From contig DATKAJ010000072.1 in the NCBI GenBank assembly GCA_035498175.1, forward strand, positions 62,001-126,000: 64,000 nt of DNA, in the 5' to 3' direction. The translations under genes and the position numbers were made by a program. The first letter of the stretch is position 1. Each line of letters opens with the position of its first letter. Below are positions 64,000-64,000 of the stretch, one piece after another. This DNA comes from JALORV01 sp035498175. GTDB lineage: Bacteria; Pseudomonadota; Gammaproteobacteria; Burkholderiales; Burkholderiaceae_F. Under the pieces are notes generated by a model. That model was not told the origin of the DNA and did no database searches. It saw only the letters and a list, made by a program, of their open reading frames with translations.

Positions 64000-64000
64000 G

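Overview
The window is about 64 kb of GC-rich DNA with almost no spare space: 66 protein-coding genes (two reach or nearly reach a window edge), no rRNA, tRNA or CRISPR array that I can see, and no insertion sequence or prophage. Gene content and order (ComM, UbiK, the glnK-amtB pair, the EIIA-Man/HPr/EI chain, metX-metW, gatCAB next to mreBCD-mrdA-rodA-rlpA, rsmI/lpoA/yraN/dolP, dacA-dat-ybeD-lipB-lipA, birA-coaX-SPOR) point to a betaproteobacterium of the Burkholderiales type. This placement rests on synteny and protein style, not on a marker-gene tree.

Layout. 1-6.8 kb: end of an outer-membrane barrel protein, comM, a membrane-anchored Mrr-like protein, ubiK, then a nitrogen-controlled unit (TorF-type porin, glnK, amtB) behind a good sigma-54 promoter. 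7-12.5 kb: glutathione synthesis (gshA, gshB) followed by a regulatory-type PTS chain (EIIA-Man, HPr, EI). 12.6-24.8 kb: a fused osmoprotectant ABC binding protein/permease, carbonic anhydrase, a SYLF protein, then metX-metW led by a SAM-II riboswitch and a terminator, and interrupted by a small palindromic insert flanked by 51-bp direct repeats; next an AmpG-like permease, a TAXI binding protein, xthA, pyrE and small exported proteins, one of them a 5'-truncated DUF4382 gene. 24.8-40 kb: cell-envelope and translation core: gatCAB (with a TPR gene inside it), mreBCD, mrdA, rodA, rlpA, rsmI, lpoA, yraN and dolP. 40.2-43.3 kb: lemA with an M48 protease.

43.3-48.5 kb holds a minus-strand catabolic cluster: MaoC-type hydratase, acyl-CoA dehydrogenase, CaiB-type CoA-transferase, CitE-type lyase and a DctP binding protein. 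Its composition matches the itaconate route (itaconate to itaconyl-CoA to citramalyl-CoA to acetyl-CoA plus pyruvate), and this is my main functional proposal. 48.6-64 kb: lipoate synthesis with D-amino-acid and peptidoglycan genes, an alpha/beta hydrolase, a thioredoxin-like ferredoxin, a VanZ protein, birA-coaX-SPOR, a HIT protein, a 1316-residue FAD/Fe-S dehydrogenase and a SrkA-type kinase.

The points most worth a second look are the metX control region and the metX/metW duplication, the itaconate-type cluster, the sigma-54 element, the M48 protease with a long unexplained tail, the catalytically degraded Mrr-like membrane protein, and the repeated use of CTAG as a shared stop by convergent genes. 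I found no clearly new defence or mobile system.
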